A stretch of 6,069 nucleotides of DNA, taken from Burkholderiales bacterium. GTDB lineage: Bacteria > Pseudomonadota > Gammaproteobacteria > Burkholderiales > Burkholderiaceae_C. A model generated the notes under the pieces. The model was not told the origin of the DNA, did not search any database, and saw only the letters and a list, made by a program, of their open reading frames with translations. The stretch lies in contig JAGWTL010000186.1 in the NCBI GenBank assembly GCA_028869035.1, positions 1-6,069 on the forward strand, given 5' to 3'. Below, one piece after another: positions 5,682 through 6,069 of this stretch. Position 1 is the stretch's first letter, and every line of letters begins with the position of its first letter. The position numbers and the translations under genes were made by a program.

Positions 5682-6069
5682 TGAACACCAAGGCCTACAA
5701 GTACTACTGGGAAGACCTGGCCGTGGGCAGCACACGCGAACTGGGCAGCGTGAGCCCGACGCGCGAACAGATCCTGGATTTCGCGCGCCAGTTCGACCCG
5801 CAACCCTTTCACCTGGACGAAGCTGCGGCCAAGGCCTCCGTCTTCGGCGATCTGTGCGCGAGTGGCTGGCATACCTGCGCCATGGCCATGCGCCTGATGG
5901 TGGACAACTTCCTGTCGGACGCGGCTGGCCTGGGCTCGCCCGGGCTGGAAAGCCTGAAATGGACCAAACCCGTCTTCCCGGGTGACACCCTGAGCCTGCG
6001 CCACATCGTCGTGGACAGCCGCCCCATGAACAGCCGGCCCGATGTGGGCCTGGTGCGCACGGTCTGGGA
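5681..6069 (+). CDS. MaoC-family dehydratase (hotdog-fold enoyl hydratase), 3' end cut off
   Basis: This belongs to the MaoC-like / (R)-specific enoyl-CoA hydratase family (PF01575), which adds water to 2-enoyl thioesters or removes it from 3-hydroxyacyl ones. The frame is open from the ATG to the window edge: 129 complete codons plus two bases, with no stop, so the C-terminus is missing. The start reads MNTKAYKYYWEDLAVGS. The hydratase signature is clear in FDPQPFHLDEAAA, with the likely catalytic pair D39 and H44, followed by FGDLCASGWHTCAMAMRL (55-72), the helix and substrate-pocket segment, and then LKWTKPVFPGDTL (92-104), typical of the family's second half. Full homologues are about 150-160 residues, so roughly 20-30 residues should follow. 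Overlap with the SDR stop codon and a strong GGAGG indicate an operon; pairing with a reductase fits successive steps on a hydroxyacyl or oxoacyl substrate, but this is inference. Confidence 0.9.
   Translation, partial: MNTKAYKYYWEDLAVGSTRELGSVSPTREQILDFARQFDPQPFHLDEAAAKASVFGDLCASGWHTCAMAMRLMVDNFLSDAAGLGSPGLESLKWTKPVFPGDTLSLRHIVVDSRPMNSRPDVGLVRTVW

Noticed and set aside
4947..5735. Minus-strand open frame opposite the SDR gene
   Set aside because: The plus strand carries every SDR motif in order; the antisense translation is Ala/Gly/His-rich without a domain.
1..6069. Mobile element, CRISPR array, toxin-antitoxin or phage-defence system
   Set aside because: No direct-repeat array, transposase or integrase motif, terminal inverted repeats, or small paired ORFs were seen; all eight genes are metabolic, transport or general families.

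Overview
The window looks like ordinary chromosome of a high-GC betaproteobacterium, most likely order Burkholderiales and probably Comamonadaceae or a near relative. This rests on the strongly G/C-ending codons, the family mix and the dense gene packing; no rRNA or other phylogenetic marker is present, so the assignment is inference. Eight protein genes fill nearly all of the DNA. No tRNA, rRNA, CRISPR array, insertion sequence, integrase or phage gene was seen.

Layout, left to right. (1) Positions 1-1958, plus strand: the 3' part of hemB (porphobilinogen synthase, heme pathway), followed after 10 bases by a CorA-family divalent metal transporter. (2) Positions 1960-4845, minus strand: a compact four-gene run, read from 4845 down. 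It encodes a DsbA-fold 2-hydroxychromene-2-carboxylate isomerase-like protein, a dienelactone hydrolase family protein, an exported metal-dependent amidohydrolase and a stand-alone Lon N-terminal (substrate-binding) domain protein. Their junctions are 24 bases, an 11-base overlap and 1 base. This run converges on corA with a single base between the stop codons. (3) Positions 4846-4934: an 89-base divergent intergenic region, the only real spacer in the window and the likely promoter region for both directions. (4) Positions 4935-6069, plus strand: a YgfF-like short-chain dehydrogenase that appears to start at TTG, with its stop codon overlapping the ATG of a MaoC-type hydratase that runs off the right edge.

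Functionally, the isomerase-like, dienelactone hydrolase-like and amidohydrolase genes are enzyme classes often met in breakdown of aromatic or cyclic compounds, and the SDR/MaoC pair resembles a ketoreductase plus enoyl hydratase for acyl-CoA-type substrates. No ring-cleavage dioxygenase, CoA ligase or regulator is visible, so a shared pathway is only a hypothesis. I see no convincing new biological system. The most useful points are corrected gene starts (dienelactone hydrolase, amidohydrolase, TTG of the SDR), the edge-truncated MaoC gene, and a hairpin that could hide the ribosome binding site of the Lon-domain gene.
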